Source: Aminipila sp032051575 (GTDB lineage: Bacteria; Bacillota; Clostridia; Peptostreptococcales; Anaerovoracaceae). Taken from it: DNA of 64,000 bases. The stretch lies in contig NZ_DAMBYD010000012.1 of assembly GCF_032051575.1 (NCBI RefSeq), forward strand, positions 1 to 64,000, read 5' to 3'. Position 1 is the stretch's first letter. Every line of letters begins with the position of its first letter. The notes under the pieces are model-generated. The model was not told the DNA's origin. It saw nothing but the letters and a program-made list of their open reading frames with translations, and did not search any database. Of the stretch, positions 32,841-42,097 are shown piece after piece. The position numbers were made by a program, and so were the translations under genes.

Positions 32841-33734
32841 CTATGTATCTAAGAACCTTCTCATGGAAACTATACTTCCACAAGCACCTATGCTAATTCC
32901 TATAGCCATAAAAATAGAAATTAAATTCGTTGTTAAAAAACTTTTTGATACCATTGGTGTTGATAAAATCAAGAATAAATCTTGTCCTATTAAATCAACA
33001 ATTTTTCCATATACAAAAGCAACGGTTATAACTGCAATACCTGCCGAAATCATTCCAATAACTATACCTTCAATCAAAAATGGGCCTCTTATAAACCAGT
33101 TTGTCGCCCCCACATATTTCATTATGCGTATTTCTCTAGCTCTTGCCAGTACTGTAAGCTTAATAGTATTTGAAACAACTACTACAGAAACGACTACTAA
33201 AAAAATCATAATGATAAAAGCTGCTATTTGAATAGCATTTGTAATCTTAACTAATTTTTCTACAGTTTCCTTATAATACTTTACATCTTCAACTCCGTCT
33301 TTTGCTCGTAGTGCTTCCACAACAGTATCAGAGGTCTCCAATGTTTCTACCTTAACCATTATTGAATTGGGAAGTGGATTGCTGCTCAGCGAATCTAAAA
33401 GATATGCACTTTCCCCCCAGTCTGATTTCCAGTCTTGCATTGCATCTTCTTTTGAAAGATAAGTAGCATCAGAAACTCCGCGCAGCCCTTTAACTTCTGA
33501 AACCATATTTTCAGCCTGCTCATATGTAGTTGTATCTAATAAATATACCTGAACTGTGTCAAAATCCTGCCTTGCTGCCTCTGAAGCCATATTAATATTT
33601 ACAATTAAAACAAAAAACAATCCTAATATTAACAACATAGCCGTAATTGAAAATATAGAAGCAAAACTCATGGTTCTATTTCTAAATACCTGAATAAATG
33701 CCTGCTTTAGTGTATACTTTATACCGTTAAACAT
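32841..33734 (-). CDS. ftsX: Cell-division ABC transporter permease FtsX
   Basis: The start is ATG 33734 behind GGGAGGTG; the gene overlaps ftsE by 8 bp. The 297-residue membrane protein has the FtsX layout: an N-terminal segment FRNRTMSFASIFSITAML, a large outward loop (about residues 50-170) and three further membrane segments near the C-terminus (IMIFLVVVSVVVVSNTIKLT and beyond). The motif REIRIMKYVGATNWFIRGPFL is characteristic. With FtsE it transmits ATP hydrolysis to a wall hydrolase, here probably the M23 protein next downstream. Confidence 0.95.
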   Translation of the reverse strand: MFNGIKYTLKQAFIQVFRNRTMSFASIFSITAMLLILGLFFVLIVNINMASEAARQDFDTVQVYLLDTTTYEQAENMVSEVKGLRGVSDATYLSKEDAMQDWKSDWGESAYLLDSLSSNPLPNSIMVKVETLETSDTVVEALRAKDGVEDVKYYKETVEKLVKITNAIQIAAFIIMIFLVVVSVVVVSNTIKLTVLARAREIRIMKYVGATNWFIRGPFLIEGIVIGMISAGIAVITVAFVYGKIVDLIGQDLFLILSTPMVSKSFLTTNLISIFMAIGISIGACGSIVSMRRFLDT

Positions 33735-34467
33735 GATTGCCGAATACACCTCCCATATACATACCCGTATGCTTATGCTTTTGGGCATCTTCATCTTTTA
33801 TGTAAGTCCCTACATCATCTCTTACAATTTTTCCTTTTTCTATTACAATAACTCTTTTACCCATTTTATCTACAATATCCTTCGCATGAGTTACCATAAC
33901 AATAGTAGTTCCTCTTAAATTAATCTGTTCTAAGAGACGCATAATGTCCCACGCAGTATCAGGATCTAAATTCCCTGTAGGCTCATCTGCTATCAGTACT
34001 GTAGGATTATTTACTATGGCTCTGGCTATGGCGACTCTCTGCTGTTCGCCTGCAGACAACTCATCTGGATATTTATTTGCCTTGTTACTAATCCCGACAA
34101 GACTAAGTACCTGTGGAACCTGTCGTCTAATAGACCTGGAACTCATATGAATAATTTCCATGGCAAAAGCTACATTTTCATATACTGTCATTTTCGGCAG
34201 AAGCCTAAAATCCTGAAAAACTATCCCCGTACTTCTTCTCAGCTTTGGAATTTTTCGGTTAGCTAAAGTTGTTATTTCATTTCCATTTACTTTGATGCTA
34301 CCTGAATCAGCATCAATCTCTTTTAGAATAAGTTTAATAAAAGTGGATTTTCCTGCCCCGCTGGGTCCCACCAGAAAGACAAAATCACCTTTATTTATCT
34401 TAACACTAACATTATCTAAGCCTATATTGGTTTTATAGGTCTTGGTAACGTTTTCAAAAACTATCAT
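33727..34467 (-). CDS. ftsE: Cell-division ABC transporter ATP-binding protein FtsE
   Basis: This 246-residue ABC ATPase has Walker A GPSGAGKST (residues 34-42), signature ELSAGEQQRVAIARA and Walker B VLIADEPTGNLDP. SIRRQVPQVLSLVGI is typical of FtsE. The C-terminus extends a little beyond the usual domain (KHTGMYMGGVFGNHV), because the gene runs into ftsX. GGGGAGGT precedes the ATG. It is the first gene of the ftsE-ftsX-M23-recJ-ctpA series. Confidence 0.96.
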   Translation of the reverse strand: MIVFENVTKTYKTNIGLDNVSVKINKGDFVFLVGPSGAGKSTFIKLILKEIDADSGSIKVNGNEITTLANRKIPKLRRSTGIVFQDFRLLPKMTVYENVAFAMEIIHMSSRSIRRQVPQVLSLVGISNKANKYPDELSAGEQQRVAIARAIVNNPTVLIADEPTGNLDPDTAWDIMRLLEQINLRGTTIVMVTHAKDIVDKMGKRVIVIEKGKIVRDDVGTYIKDEDAQKHKHTGMYMGGVFGNHV

Positions 34468-34547
34468 ATAGGGTAACCTCCCCTGTTACTATTTATCATC
34501 AAAATTTTCTATTGTTCTACATAAAATTACATATAGCACTGTTTTCT

Positions 34548-34576
34548 ATTATAACGCAAAACAACATTATTTTAAA
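34548..34576 (-). promoter_or_regulatory. Candidate promoter of the ftsE operon
   Basis: On the minus strand TTTAAA (34576-34571) and TATAAT (34553-34548) are 17 bp apart. The minus-35 box is a 4/6 match. A short inverted repeat GTAAC-AAAG-GTTAC lies just upstream at 34579-34592. Confidence 0.55.
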
Positions 34577-34605
34577 TAGTAACCTTTGTTACAAAAGTAT
34601 TACAT

Positions 34606-35391
34606 TTATGCTTTTAATAATTGAATTATTTGTCGAACAGGTTCTGTTAATGCTTCTGCTATTAATTTTACACTATATGGTAACTTGCAATTATATTCTG
34701 CCAAATAAATCTGCTCCTGTGAAACTACAGGAACTTTTATAAAATGTTTTATCTTCATAAAATCATAAAGTTCCCTTTTATTGATGCCGTCATTATACTT
34801 GTTTACTACCCAAATAGTAGTTTGTCCCTCTAGCTGGCACTTTTTCATGTGGCATAACTGATTATATGCTGCTATAAGCTTTGATGGTAATGGATCTATA
34901 ACAAATACAATAACGTTCATCTCCTTTAAAATCTGTTCAAAACCGTCGCACTGACCAATATCACAGATTATCTTATCTGCTGTAATATTATTTATAAGTC
35001 TGCAGAATTCAATTGTTTCAAGTTTTTTCTCCTTTATTTTTTTACTATTTGGAGGAACACAAAGTGCCCAGTTAATACGTTCATCCAGATTAATAAGGCC
35101 TGCAATACTTCTCCCGTCAGCAATTTCAGTATAAAAGTCATAGAAAGTTCTCCCAGCAAACCTCTTATCCATGCCTAAACTATCATAAAGAAATGTTAAT
35201 TTGTTAATACTACTAATCTCCACATAAGCAATATGCTTTTCTTTGTCTTTGGATAGTTCTTTGGCAAGTGCAGTTGCGATAAAACTCTTGCCTACTGCCG
35301 ATTCCATACCCGTTACCCCGATTTTAAACCTATTATTCACTATGCAATACTCTTCATCACATTGCTCTCTTACAAAAATCCTATTTAACAT
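34606..35391 (-). CDS. MinD/ParA-like P-loop ATPase of unknown function
   Basis: This 261-residue protein shows a SIMIBI-class nucleotide-binding fold. The loop IGVTGMESAVGKSF (about residues 24-37) is a variant Walker A with the GK-S end but not the usual KGGVGKT. ADKIICDIGQCDGFEQIL is a likely Walker B/switch II, and VIVFVIDPLPSKLIAAYNQL resembles MinD family sheets. WVVNKYNDGINKREL suggests a base-recognition NK motif. It lies upstream of the ftsE promoter and downstream of a sensor gene. It may be a MinD-like positioning or regulatory ATPase, but no partner is visible. GGGAGG precedes the ATG. Confidence 0.75.
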   Translation of the reverse strand: MLNRIFVREQCDEEYCIVNNRFKIGVTGMESAVGKSFIATALAKELSKDKEKHIAYVEISSINKLTFLYDSLGMDKRFAGRTFYDFYTEIADGRSIAGLINLDERINWALCVPPNSKKIKEKKLETIEFCRLINNITADKIICDIGQCDGFEQILKEMNVIVFVIDPLPSKLIAAYNQLCHMKKCQLEGQTTIWVVNKYNDGINKRELYDFMKIKHFIKVPVVSQEQIYLAEYNCKLPYSVKLIAEALTEPVRQIIQLLKA

Positions 35392-35486
35392 TTTTTCCTC
35401 CCTTTAGACTGAAATTGTACAAATAATGTTCTAGTTTATATAGCATTATTTAAACATATTTTACATATTTTGTAAACTTCTTTATT

Positions 35487-37919
35487 CTACAAAAGAGGCA
35501 GCTCCCGTTTTTCTAATACTTTTTCTATAAATATACTTATCAGTTTTGAGTCAAATTGAGTTCCTGCATTTTTCTGCAATTCTTCTAATGCCGCTTTTTC
35601 TGATAATGCATGTCTATAGCTTCTTTCACTTATCATGGCATCATATGAATCAATGATTGCAACAATCCTTGACATAAGTGGTATTGTCTCTCCTTTTAAC
35701 CCTTTGGGGTATCCTTTTCCATCCCACCGTTCATGGTGAAATAGTACATATTCTGCAAGGTCCGACATGCCATTTGCTGTACATAGTATCCTATATCCAA
35801 TTTCTGAATGGCGTTTTATTTCTTTCCATTGATAATCTGAAAGTTTTTTTGTACTGTGAAGGACATTATCATCTATAGCTATTTTTCCTATGTCATGGAG
35901 CAAGCCAACAGTTTTAAGTTCCATAATTTCATCTTCAGATAACCCAAGAACTGTTCCCATTTTTTCGCACATATTGGCAACTCTACTGGAGTGTAATTCT
36001 TCTCTCTTATTATTTTTGTGAAGTGTATCCATTATTGCATTTATTGTATTTCCTTTCATATTCTGACCCTCAAAAAGCTTTTTTTTGTACATATACTTTT
36101 CAGCTTTTTTTATTACTTCACGAATATCCTCATTTTCATTATTCTTTGTTTCATAACCAAACGAAATAGAAATATCCATTAATCCAACTTTTTCATTTAG
36201 AGCTAGATGTTTTATCCGTCTAACAATTTTTTCTGTTTCACTCGAATCTGTTTTAGGCAATAAAAGAATAAACTCATCACCCCCTAATCTAGCTATAATG
36301 TCATCTACTCTGCAGCTCTTTTTCATTACTTGTGCTACTTTTTTAATAAGTTCATCCCCTGCTGCATGTCCAAAGGTATCGTTGATAAGTTTTAAGCCAT
36401 TTACATCCCCCATTGCCACAGAAATTGGCAGATTCTCCTTTATATCAATTTTCTTTAACTCTCCTTCGTAAAATCTACGATTGTAAATGCCCGTAAGCTG
36501 ATCGTGATAGCTTAGATAGAGAATTTTTTCTTCTGTTTTTTTACGTTGCGTGATATTTCTTACAATACTTAGAAACACTTTTTCATCTTTTAGAAAGGCA
36601 CCTTGTAAGCTCACTTCAACATAAATTGCAGCACCATTTTTTAAATAATGAACCGTCTCAAAAATTTCACCATCTATATATTTAAAATCCAATTCTTCCA
36701 TAGAATATGAAAATTGGGCAAGATGCCTTAAATCACAAATATTCATCAGTAAAAACTCATCATGCGAATAACCATAAACTCTTGTCGCAGCATTATTGGC
36801 TTCAAGAATATTTCCTTCCATATCTACAAAGAACATAACATCATTTGTATTTTCAGCAAGAAGCTGATATCTTTGCAGCCTTTCCTGCATCTGCACTTCT
36901 TCATGAACTTTTTCTTCCAGGGCTTTGTTCATTTGTTGTAGCTCAGCTGTACGCTGCACAACTTTTTTTTCCAACTGTTGCTTTAAGACATTATTTTTTT
37001 CCTCTGCAATTTTCATAACTTTCCCAATTACCATCACTACGGCAACTCCAATAACAATAATAATCAATGCCACCACAAAAATTAAACTGCGTAAGTAAAT
37101 AATACTTTTTAGTACAGTGTTTTCATAATTTCCTACACCAAGGGTCCAATTTGTGTTTGGAATCGGTGCCATTGCAGTAATACGTTCATCACCATTCAAA
37201 CTATAATGTAAGATTCCCGACTTACCGAGCCCCAGCTTGTTTAGTTCAATACCAAATTCTTTAAGCTCTCCATTTGTTTTTATCTCACTAAAAACGTTCC
37301 TCTTATCCTTAACCATTTGATTATCAGGGTGAATATAAACTATACCATCTGAACCCAGAACGAAAACATAACCCTCTTCTTTATCTATACTAAGTTCTGC
37401 GCCAACTTGTTTTCCGTCTCTCCGTCCAATCAAAACCCCAAGAATCTGATTTCCATTTTTGATTGGCACAGCCTCCATTATAACTGGCTCACCAGTTACT
37501 CTACTTATTATTACCTCAGAGACATTTGCTTTTCCATTCAACGCCTCTTGAATATACTCCCGATCACCTAACTGAGCTGTTTCATCACTTAAAACATAAT
37601 ATGCTATTCCATCTTTTGTAACAATGGCCATATCTAAATATCCTAAGTGTTCTATCTCTTTTTCCAGCATTGTTTTTTGCACTGTAATATCCATAGATTT
37701 CAATTCAGTTTCATCAGCCACAACTTGCAATACATCCAAATTTTCAGATAAAACAAGCCCCGTTCGATTTGCACATTCTTTAGAATATTTTATCATTGCT
37801 TTCTCTGTTTCTTTTAAAATTGCTGTAGTACTTAGACTTGTAGCTATAAATCCTAGTATCAATAAGGCAATAATGAGTAACATCCCAATTAAAAGTGAAA
37901 ATTTTTTAGCTAAATTCAT
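35487..37919 (-). CDS. Membrane sensor with Cache, PAS, GGDEF and HD-GYP domains
   Basis: The start is ATG 37919 behind GGAAGGAAA; a 16-codon extension has no site. The 810-residue protein has a membrane segment (residues 9-28) and an external Cache-type sensor to about residue 285 with GYVFVLGSDGIVYIHPD. A second membrane segment, a PAS domain (about 345-465), and a GGDEF domain with intact RLGGDEFILL near residue 543 follow. The C-terminal HD-GYP has LLHDIGKIAIDD near 672 and HHERWDGKGYPKGLKGE. Both motifs look catalytic, so the protein may make and degrade cyclic di-GMP in response to an external signal. It appears to be transcribed alone. Confidence 0.93.
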   Translation of the reverse strand: MNLAKKFSLLIGMLLIIALLILGFIATSLSTTAILKETEKAMIKYSKECANRTGLVLSENLDVLQVVADETELKSMDITVQKTMLEKEIEHLGYLDMAIVTKDGIAYYVLSDETAQLGDREYIQEALNGKANVSEVIISRVTGEPVIMEAVPIKNGNQILGVLIGRRDGKQVGAELSIDKEEGYVFVLGSDGIVYIHPDNQMVKDKRNVFSEIKTNGELKEFGIELNKLGLGKSGILHYSLNGDERITAMAPIPNTNWTLGVGNYENTVLKSIIYLRSLIFVVALIIIVIGVAVVMVIGKVMKIAEEKNNVLKQQLEKKVVQRTAELQQMNKALEEKVHEEVQMQERLQRYQLLAENTNDVMFFVDMEGNILEANNAATRVYGYSHDEFLLMNICDLRHLAQFSYSMEELDFKYIDGEIFETVHYLKNGAAIYVEVSLQGAFLKDEKVFLSIVRNITQRKKTEEKILYLSYHDQLTGIYNRRFYEGELKKIDIKENLPISVAMGDVNGLKLINDTFGHAAGDELIKKVAQVMKKSCRVDDIIARLGGDEFILLLPKTDSSETEKIVRRIKHLALNEKVGLMDISISFGYETKNNENEDIREVIKKAEKYMYKKKLFEGQNMKGNTINAIMDTLHKNNKREELHSSRVANMCEKMGTVLGLSEDEIMELKTVGLLHDIGKIAIDDNVLHSTKKLSDYQWKEIKRHSEIGYRILCTANGMSDLAEYVLFHHERWDGKGYPKGLKGETIPLMSRIVAIIDSYDAMISERSYRHALSEKAALEELQKNAGTQFDSKLISIFIEKVLEKRELPLL

Positions 37920-38256
37920 TTTGTTTCCTTCCAAATAAGAATAAGTACAATTTACTTTGCACTTCATTTTATTTTTAGTTTTTCAATTCCCACAATTAAA
38001 ACCAATGTACCCCTATTTTTTTGTTTAGTTAAATTATTATCTAGTCAAATTTTCCCAGTATTATTTATATTTAAACAAGAATCGACATTTTTTTCAATAT
38101 ATAATATAAAAAATTTATATTATTTTTTTATGCTAATATTTCTAGTCTTTTGCAGCAACAAGAATTACCAGTTTTAGCAGTCACTATATTATCACGATAC
38201 ATATAATGATTATATATTTAAAATAATTTGATGGAAAAGAAAGAAGGTTTAGTTAT
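37920..38256. other. AT-rich divergent intergenic region
   Basis: This 337-bp gap lies between the minus-strand GGDEF/HD-GYP gene and the plus-strand ferritin-like gene and must hold both promoters. On the plus strand CATATAAT at about 38201 resembles a minus-10 box (SigA or SigE type), without a convincing partner. I see no gene, long inverted repeat or RNA motif. Confidence 0.5.
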
Positions 38257-38658
38257 ATGAATTTACCAGAAACTCTTAGAACTTATATTAACGATGAGCT
38301 TTATGATTATGAGTCTTATACACAATTAGGAAATAATGCCCCTGACTTAGAAAGCCAACAAATGCTCTATGATATGGCTAATGATGGGATGCGGCATGCT
38401 GAAGAATTTAAGATTTTATATAATGGGCTGACTGGCGAGCAGTATAATCCGCAAATAACAACTACAATGCAGAGAAGGTCATACAGAGATGGTTTACGAG
38501 ACAGAGCTTTAGCCGATGGACGTAGTTACCAAAGATACATGCGGCATTATAATAACAGAGGAATTGAGGACGCTTTATTGCTAAGCACTTTATTTGGCGC
38601 TGGTATTGATAAAAATTTACATTCAATTGCACTACTCTACTTATTAAGCAGATTTTAA
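38257..38658 (+). CDS. Small ferritin-like helical protein
   Basis: This 133-residue soluble protein starts MNLPETLRTYINDELYDYES, with AGAAGG ahead of the ATG. Two helices carry a ferritin-like pattern: INDELYDYESY and NDGMRHAEEF, with acidic residues and a His placed as in rubrerythrin-type di-iron sites. The second helix pair is less clearly metal-binding and reads RALADGRSYQRYMRHY. It could be a di-iron or coat-type ferritin-like protein; clostridial spores contain several. It has its own terminator and is followed on the same strand by another helical protein gene. Function is unknown. Confidence 0.7.
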   Translation: MNLPETLRTYINDELYDYESYTQLGNNAPDLESQQMLYDMANDGMRHAEEFKILYNGLTGEQYNPQITTTMQRRSYRDGLRDRALADGRSYQRYMRHYNNRGIEDALLLSTLFGAGIDKNLHSIALLYLLSRF

Positions 38659-38680
38659 AAAAACGATTTAGAAAATAAAA

Positions 38681-38720
38681 CCTGAGAAATAAGCTGCTAT
38701 TCTCAGGTTTTATAATTTTA
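38681..38720 (+). terminator. Intrinsic terminator of the ferritin-like gene
   Basis: CCTGAGAA (38681-38688) pairs with TTCTCAGG (38700-38707), followed by TTTTATAATTTTA. The stem is GC-rich and the T-tract is good. Confidence 0.9.
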
Positions 38721-38816
38721 CTTCTCATCTTTATATATCCTGCCAGCAAAGTAGTGAGGTATCAAAGTAATCTATCTAGAATAAACTATATTAATTCAAG
38801 GAAAGGAGGATTTCAA

Positions 38817-39413
38817 ATGGCTCATATTAACCAATTACCAGAATACAACTTAACAACTGGGCAGCTAAATCTATTATATAGGTTAAGGATAATTTGGAGA
38901 GACATGGCCACTTGGATAAGATCCTACTTAATCTACACATTCTTAGAATCGGATCCAGAACTGAAAGAGGCTGCTGCGCAAAAATTAATGGATTTGCCTG
39001 TAAAATATGCGGATATTTTCAGGATATTTTTCGGAAATGAAGTTGCTGACGACCATACCATTCTAATGACAAACTATACTAAACTTCTGATGTCACTTAT
39101 TGATGCAACAAAGAGTGGTGATACGGATTCAATAAATGAATACACCAATTTGATAAATGAAAATATAAATGACCGGGTTAATTTTCTTACATATATTAAT
39201 CCATTTTGGGAAAAAAGCACCATGTCAGATTTATTGCATACCTTTAATAATATGACAATAAATGAGATAAATACATTTGCAAATAAAGATTATCAAGCCA
39301 ATATAGATTTATTTAGCAGGATTTTAACCTATGCGGATAGAATGGGAGACACTTTTGCAGAGGGCATGGTAAAATATTTTACTTTTAGCTCAAGGGAACC
39401 AAGAGTTCCATAA
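38817..39413 (+). CDS. Helical protein of unknown function
   Basis: The start is ATG 38817, behind a near-perfect AAGGAAAGGAGG; an upstream in-frame ATG (38754) is ignored. The 198-residue protein is all-helical with no signal peptide: LNLLYRLRIIWRDMATWIRS at the N-terminus and LTYINPFWEKSTMSDLLHTF in the middle. I associate this LRxxW...WxR pattern with a clostridial and bacillar family sometimes mislabelled acetylglutamate kinase. It has no kinase motif. The strong binding site implies high expression. A link with the ferritin-like gene just upstream is possible but they have separate terminators. Confidence 0.7.
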   Translation: MAHINQLPEYNLTTGQLNLLYRLRIIWRDMATWIRSYLIYTFLESDPELKEAAAQKLMDLPVKYADIFRIFFGNEVADDHTILMTNYTKLLMSLIDATKSGDTDSINEYTNLINENINDRVNFLTYINPFWEKSTMSDLLHTFNNMTINEINTFANKDYQANIDLFSRILTYADRMGDTFAEGMVKYFTFSSREPRVP

Positions 39414-39473
39414 TAATATAAAATATTAAGCTATGCTTTTGAGCGCACAAAATAGCAAATGTAAGTAAAAAAT

Positions 39474-39505
39474 AAAGGAAAATCCTTAGGATTTTCCTTT
39501 AAATA
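39474..39505. terminator. Bidirectional terminator between the helical-protein gene and trpA
   Basis: AAAGGAAAATCC and GGATTTTCCTTT form a perfect 12-bp palindrome with a 3-nt loop. It has A and T tracts built into its ends and lies between convergent genes. Confidence 0.85.
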
Positions 39506-39530
39506 TAATATGTAATTGTAACTAATAATT

Positions 39531-40328
39531 TTAATAATTTCTAGTCTTTTTCACACTGTCTTTCATACTTTTCACATAATCAAATACATATTTACCGGCA
39601 TTATCACCATACTTTTCTATAATTTTTACTATGGCACTTCCTACGATTACACCATCACATTTTTGAGAGATTTCAGCTGCCTGTTCTGGTGTATTTATGC
39701 CAAAACCAACAAAGCAAGGAATTTTAGTATTTTCCCGGATAACTTTTATGATACCTTCTAAATCTGTTTTAATTTCATTTCTCATTCCTGTAACTCCCAT
39801 AGAAGAAACAAGATACACAAAACCTGACGCCTCTTCTGCAATCATCTTGATTCTGTTTTCAGACGTAGGCGCTATAAGTGAAATAACCTCTACTCCATAT
39901 TTACTGGCAGCTTCAGTAACCTCCTTTTTCTCTTCAAACGGCAAATCAGGAAGAATGATTCCATCTACTCCAGTCTCTTCACAGCGCTTAAAAAATTTAT
40001 CATATCCATAGCTGAAAACTAAATTTAAATACGTCATAAATACCAGTGGAATTCCACTTTCTTTTCTTACATCACATACTAATTCAAATACCTTATCTGT
40101 ATCGATTCCCTTTGAAAGTGCTCTGATATTTGCTGCTTGAATAACAGGACCTTCTGCTATTGGATCTGAAAAGGGTATGCCGATTTCTATTAGATCAGCT
40201 CCACCTTTTATCATTTCAAAAATAAACTCTTTCGTTTTTTCTATAGTCGGATCTCCCGCAGTTATAAATCCTACAAAAGCCTTTTGTTTTTCTCCATTAT
40301 GTATAAGAATATCTTTTATCCTATTCAA
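39531..40328 (-). CDS. trpA: Tryptophan synthase alpha subunit
   Basis: TrpA converts indole-3-glycerol phosphate to indole and glyceraldehyde 3-phosphate and passes indole to TrpB. The 265-residue TIM barrel has GADLIEIGIPFSDPIAEGPV (catalytic Glu and Asp), VDGIILPDLPFEE and FVGFGINTPEQAAE. The start codon is TTG (40328), overlapping trpB by 8 bp, with GGGGGGTG eight bases ahead, so translation is probably coupled. It is the last gene of the trp operon. Confidence 0.97.
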   Translation of the reverse strand: MNRIKDILIHNGEKQKAFVGFITAGDPTIEKTKEFIFEMIKGGADLIEIGIPFSDPIAEGPVIQAANIRALSKGIDTDKVFELVCDVRKESGIPLVFMTYLNLVFSYGYDKFFKRCEETGVDGIILPDLPFEEKKEVTEAASKYGVEVISLIAPTSENRIKMIAEEASGFVYLVSSMGVTGMRNEIKTDLEGIIKVIRENTKIPCFVGFGINTPEQAAEISQKCDGVIVGSAIVKIIEKYGDNAGKYVFDYVKSMKDSVKKTRNY

Positions 40329-41505
40329 CTATATTCACCCCCCTGTACTTTGCAATAGCTGCTACATCTTTATCTCCTCTTCCCGATAAGCAGACTATAA
40401 TCACTTTATCCTTTCCCATTGTAGGTGCTATTTTCATTACATGAGCAATCGCATGAGAACTTTCAATTGCTGCAATAATGCCTTCTGTTTTCGCAATATA
40501 TTCAAAAGCTTGTACAGCGTCTTCATCCGTCACAGGTACATATTGTGCTCTTCCTGTATCATGTAAATTTGCATGCTCTGGTCCGATTCCTGGATAATCC
40601 AAGCCAGCTGATATTGAATATACTGGAGCAATCTGCCCAAATTCATCCTGACAAAAATAGGACTTCATCCCATGAAATACTCCTAGCCTGCCATTTGCAA
40701 TTGTTGCTGCATTTTTGTCTGTATTTACACCATGGCCTGCCGCCTCACATCCAATAAGCATCACCTCTTTATCTTCTATAAAATTATAAAACATTCCCAT
40801 AGCATTACTTCCACCACCTACGCAAGCCACTACTGCATCAGGCAGCTTCCCTTCAGTCTCTAATATCTGTTGCTTTGCTTCCTTACTTATAATACTTTGG
40901 AAATCCCTTACAATCATAGGAAAAGGGTGCGGTCCCATTACAGACCCTAAAACATATAAGGTATCCTCTACCCGGTTTGTCCACTCCCTCATAGCCTCAT
41001 TTACTGCATCCTTAAGTGTCATAGTTCCACTGGTCACAGGATTTACTTTTGCCCCTAGCAATTCCATTCTATAAACGTTCAAAGCCTGCCTTTCTGTATC
41101 CTCTTTACCCATAAAAATTTCACACTCAAGTCCCAGTAGTGCTGCTGCCGTTGCAGCTGCCACTCCATGCTGGCCTGCACCAGTCTCAGCTATTATTCGG
41201 GTTTTACCCATTTTCTTTGCCATCAGGACCTGTCCCAAAACGTTATTAATCTTATGTGAACCTGTATGATTCATGTCCTCTCGTTTTAAATATATTCTTG
41301 CACCGCCTAAATCTTTTGTCATTTTTTCAGCATAATATAATTCTGATGGTCTTCCGGCATATTCTTTTAAAAGCTTATCCAGCTCTTTATTAAAATCAGA
41401 ATCATTTCTATATATTTCATAACATTCCTCAAGATGAATTATTTCACTCATCAATGTTTCTGGAATATATTGTCCTCCATGTATACCATATCTGCCTTTA
41501 ATCAT
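40321..41505 (-). CDS. trpB: Tryptophan synthase beta subunit
   Basis: This PLP enzyme joins indole and serine to make tryptophan. The 394-residue protein has the PLP lysine in HTGSHKINN, the phosphate-binding CVGGGSNAMGMF and the catalytic Glu in ETGAGQHGVA. Its length and start RYGIHGGQYIPETL are those of the classical TrpB1 form that pairs with TrpA. It overlaps trpF upstream by 8 bp; TTAGGAGGG precedes the ATG. Confidence 0.97.
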   Translation of the reverse strand: MIKGRYGIHGGQYIPETLMSEIIHLEECYEIYRNDSDFNKELDKLLKEYAGRPSELYYAEKMTKDLGGARIYLKREDMNHTGSHKINNVLGQVLMAKKMGKTRIIAETGAGQHGVAAATAAALLGLECEIFMGKEDTERQALNVYRMELLGAKVNPVTSGTMTLKDAVNEAMREWTNRVEDTLYVLGSVMGPHPFPMIVRDFQSIISKEAKQQILETEGKLPDAVVACVGGGSNAMGMFYNFIEDKEVMLIGCEAAGHGVNTDKNAATIANGRLGVFHGMKSYFCQDEFGQIAPVYSISAGLDYPGIGPEHANLHDTGRAQYVPVTDEDAVQAFEYIAKTEGIIAAIESSHAIAHVMKIAPTMGKDKVIIVCLSGRGDKDVAAIAKYRGVNIVE

Positions 41506-42097
41506 TTCTTACCCTCCTAACGAATTCTAATATTTTTTCTCTGTTTTTATCTCCATCTTGTTCTACACCGCTGCTCACATCTATTCCATACGGGTTTAAA
41601 ATTTTTATTCCCCTTTCTACATTAGCAGCATTAATTCCACCTGCAAGAAAAAAAGGCTTGCTTACTTTTTCTATCAAATTCCAATCAAAGCACTGACCCG
41701 TTCCACCTGCACCACTATCCAGTAATACAAAATCCGCACTACTTTCCTGTGCTTTCTTAATATCTAAAGATTTTTCTACTTTCACTGACTTTATAACAGG
41801 GACATCTATAATTGATTTAAGATTTTCTATAAAAATTTCGTTTTCATTTCCATGAAGCTGCACCATTTCAATTATTTGTTTTTTCACTATGTTTACTATA
41901 TTTTCTAAAGGTTCATTTACAAAGACCCCTACTGCTTTGATATCTTTATTTAAAGCTTGCCGTAATATCCATGCATTCTCCAAACTAACTTGTCTTTTGC
42001 TTTTTGCAAATACGAATCCTATATAGTCAGGTTTAGCCTCATTGACATAATCTATATGACAAATTTTGCTAAGACCACATATTTTGATCTTTGTCAT
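41498..42097 (-). CDS. trpF: Phosphoribosylanthranilate isomerase
   Basis: TrpF isomerises phosphoribosyl-anthranilate. The 199-residue TIM barrel begins TKIKICGLSKICHIDY with the catalytic Cys, then DYIGFVFAKSKRQVS, VQLHGNE, DSGAGGTGQCFDW with the catalytic Asp, and FLAGGINAANVERG. The start is ATG 42097: it shares an ATGA with the trpC stop and has GGAG six bases upstream. A start four codons earlier is too close to any binding site. Confidence 0.95.
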   Translation of the reverse strand: MTKIKICGLSKICHIDYVNEAKPDYIGFVFAKSKRQVSLENAWILRQALNKDIKAVGVFVNEPLENIVNIVKKQIIEMVQLHGNENEIFIENLKSIIDVPVIKSVKVEKSLDIKKAQESSADFVLLDSGAGGTGQCFDWNLIEKVSKPFFLAGGINAANVERGIKILNPYGIDVSSGVEQDGDKNREKILEFVRRVRND

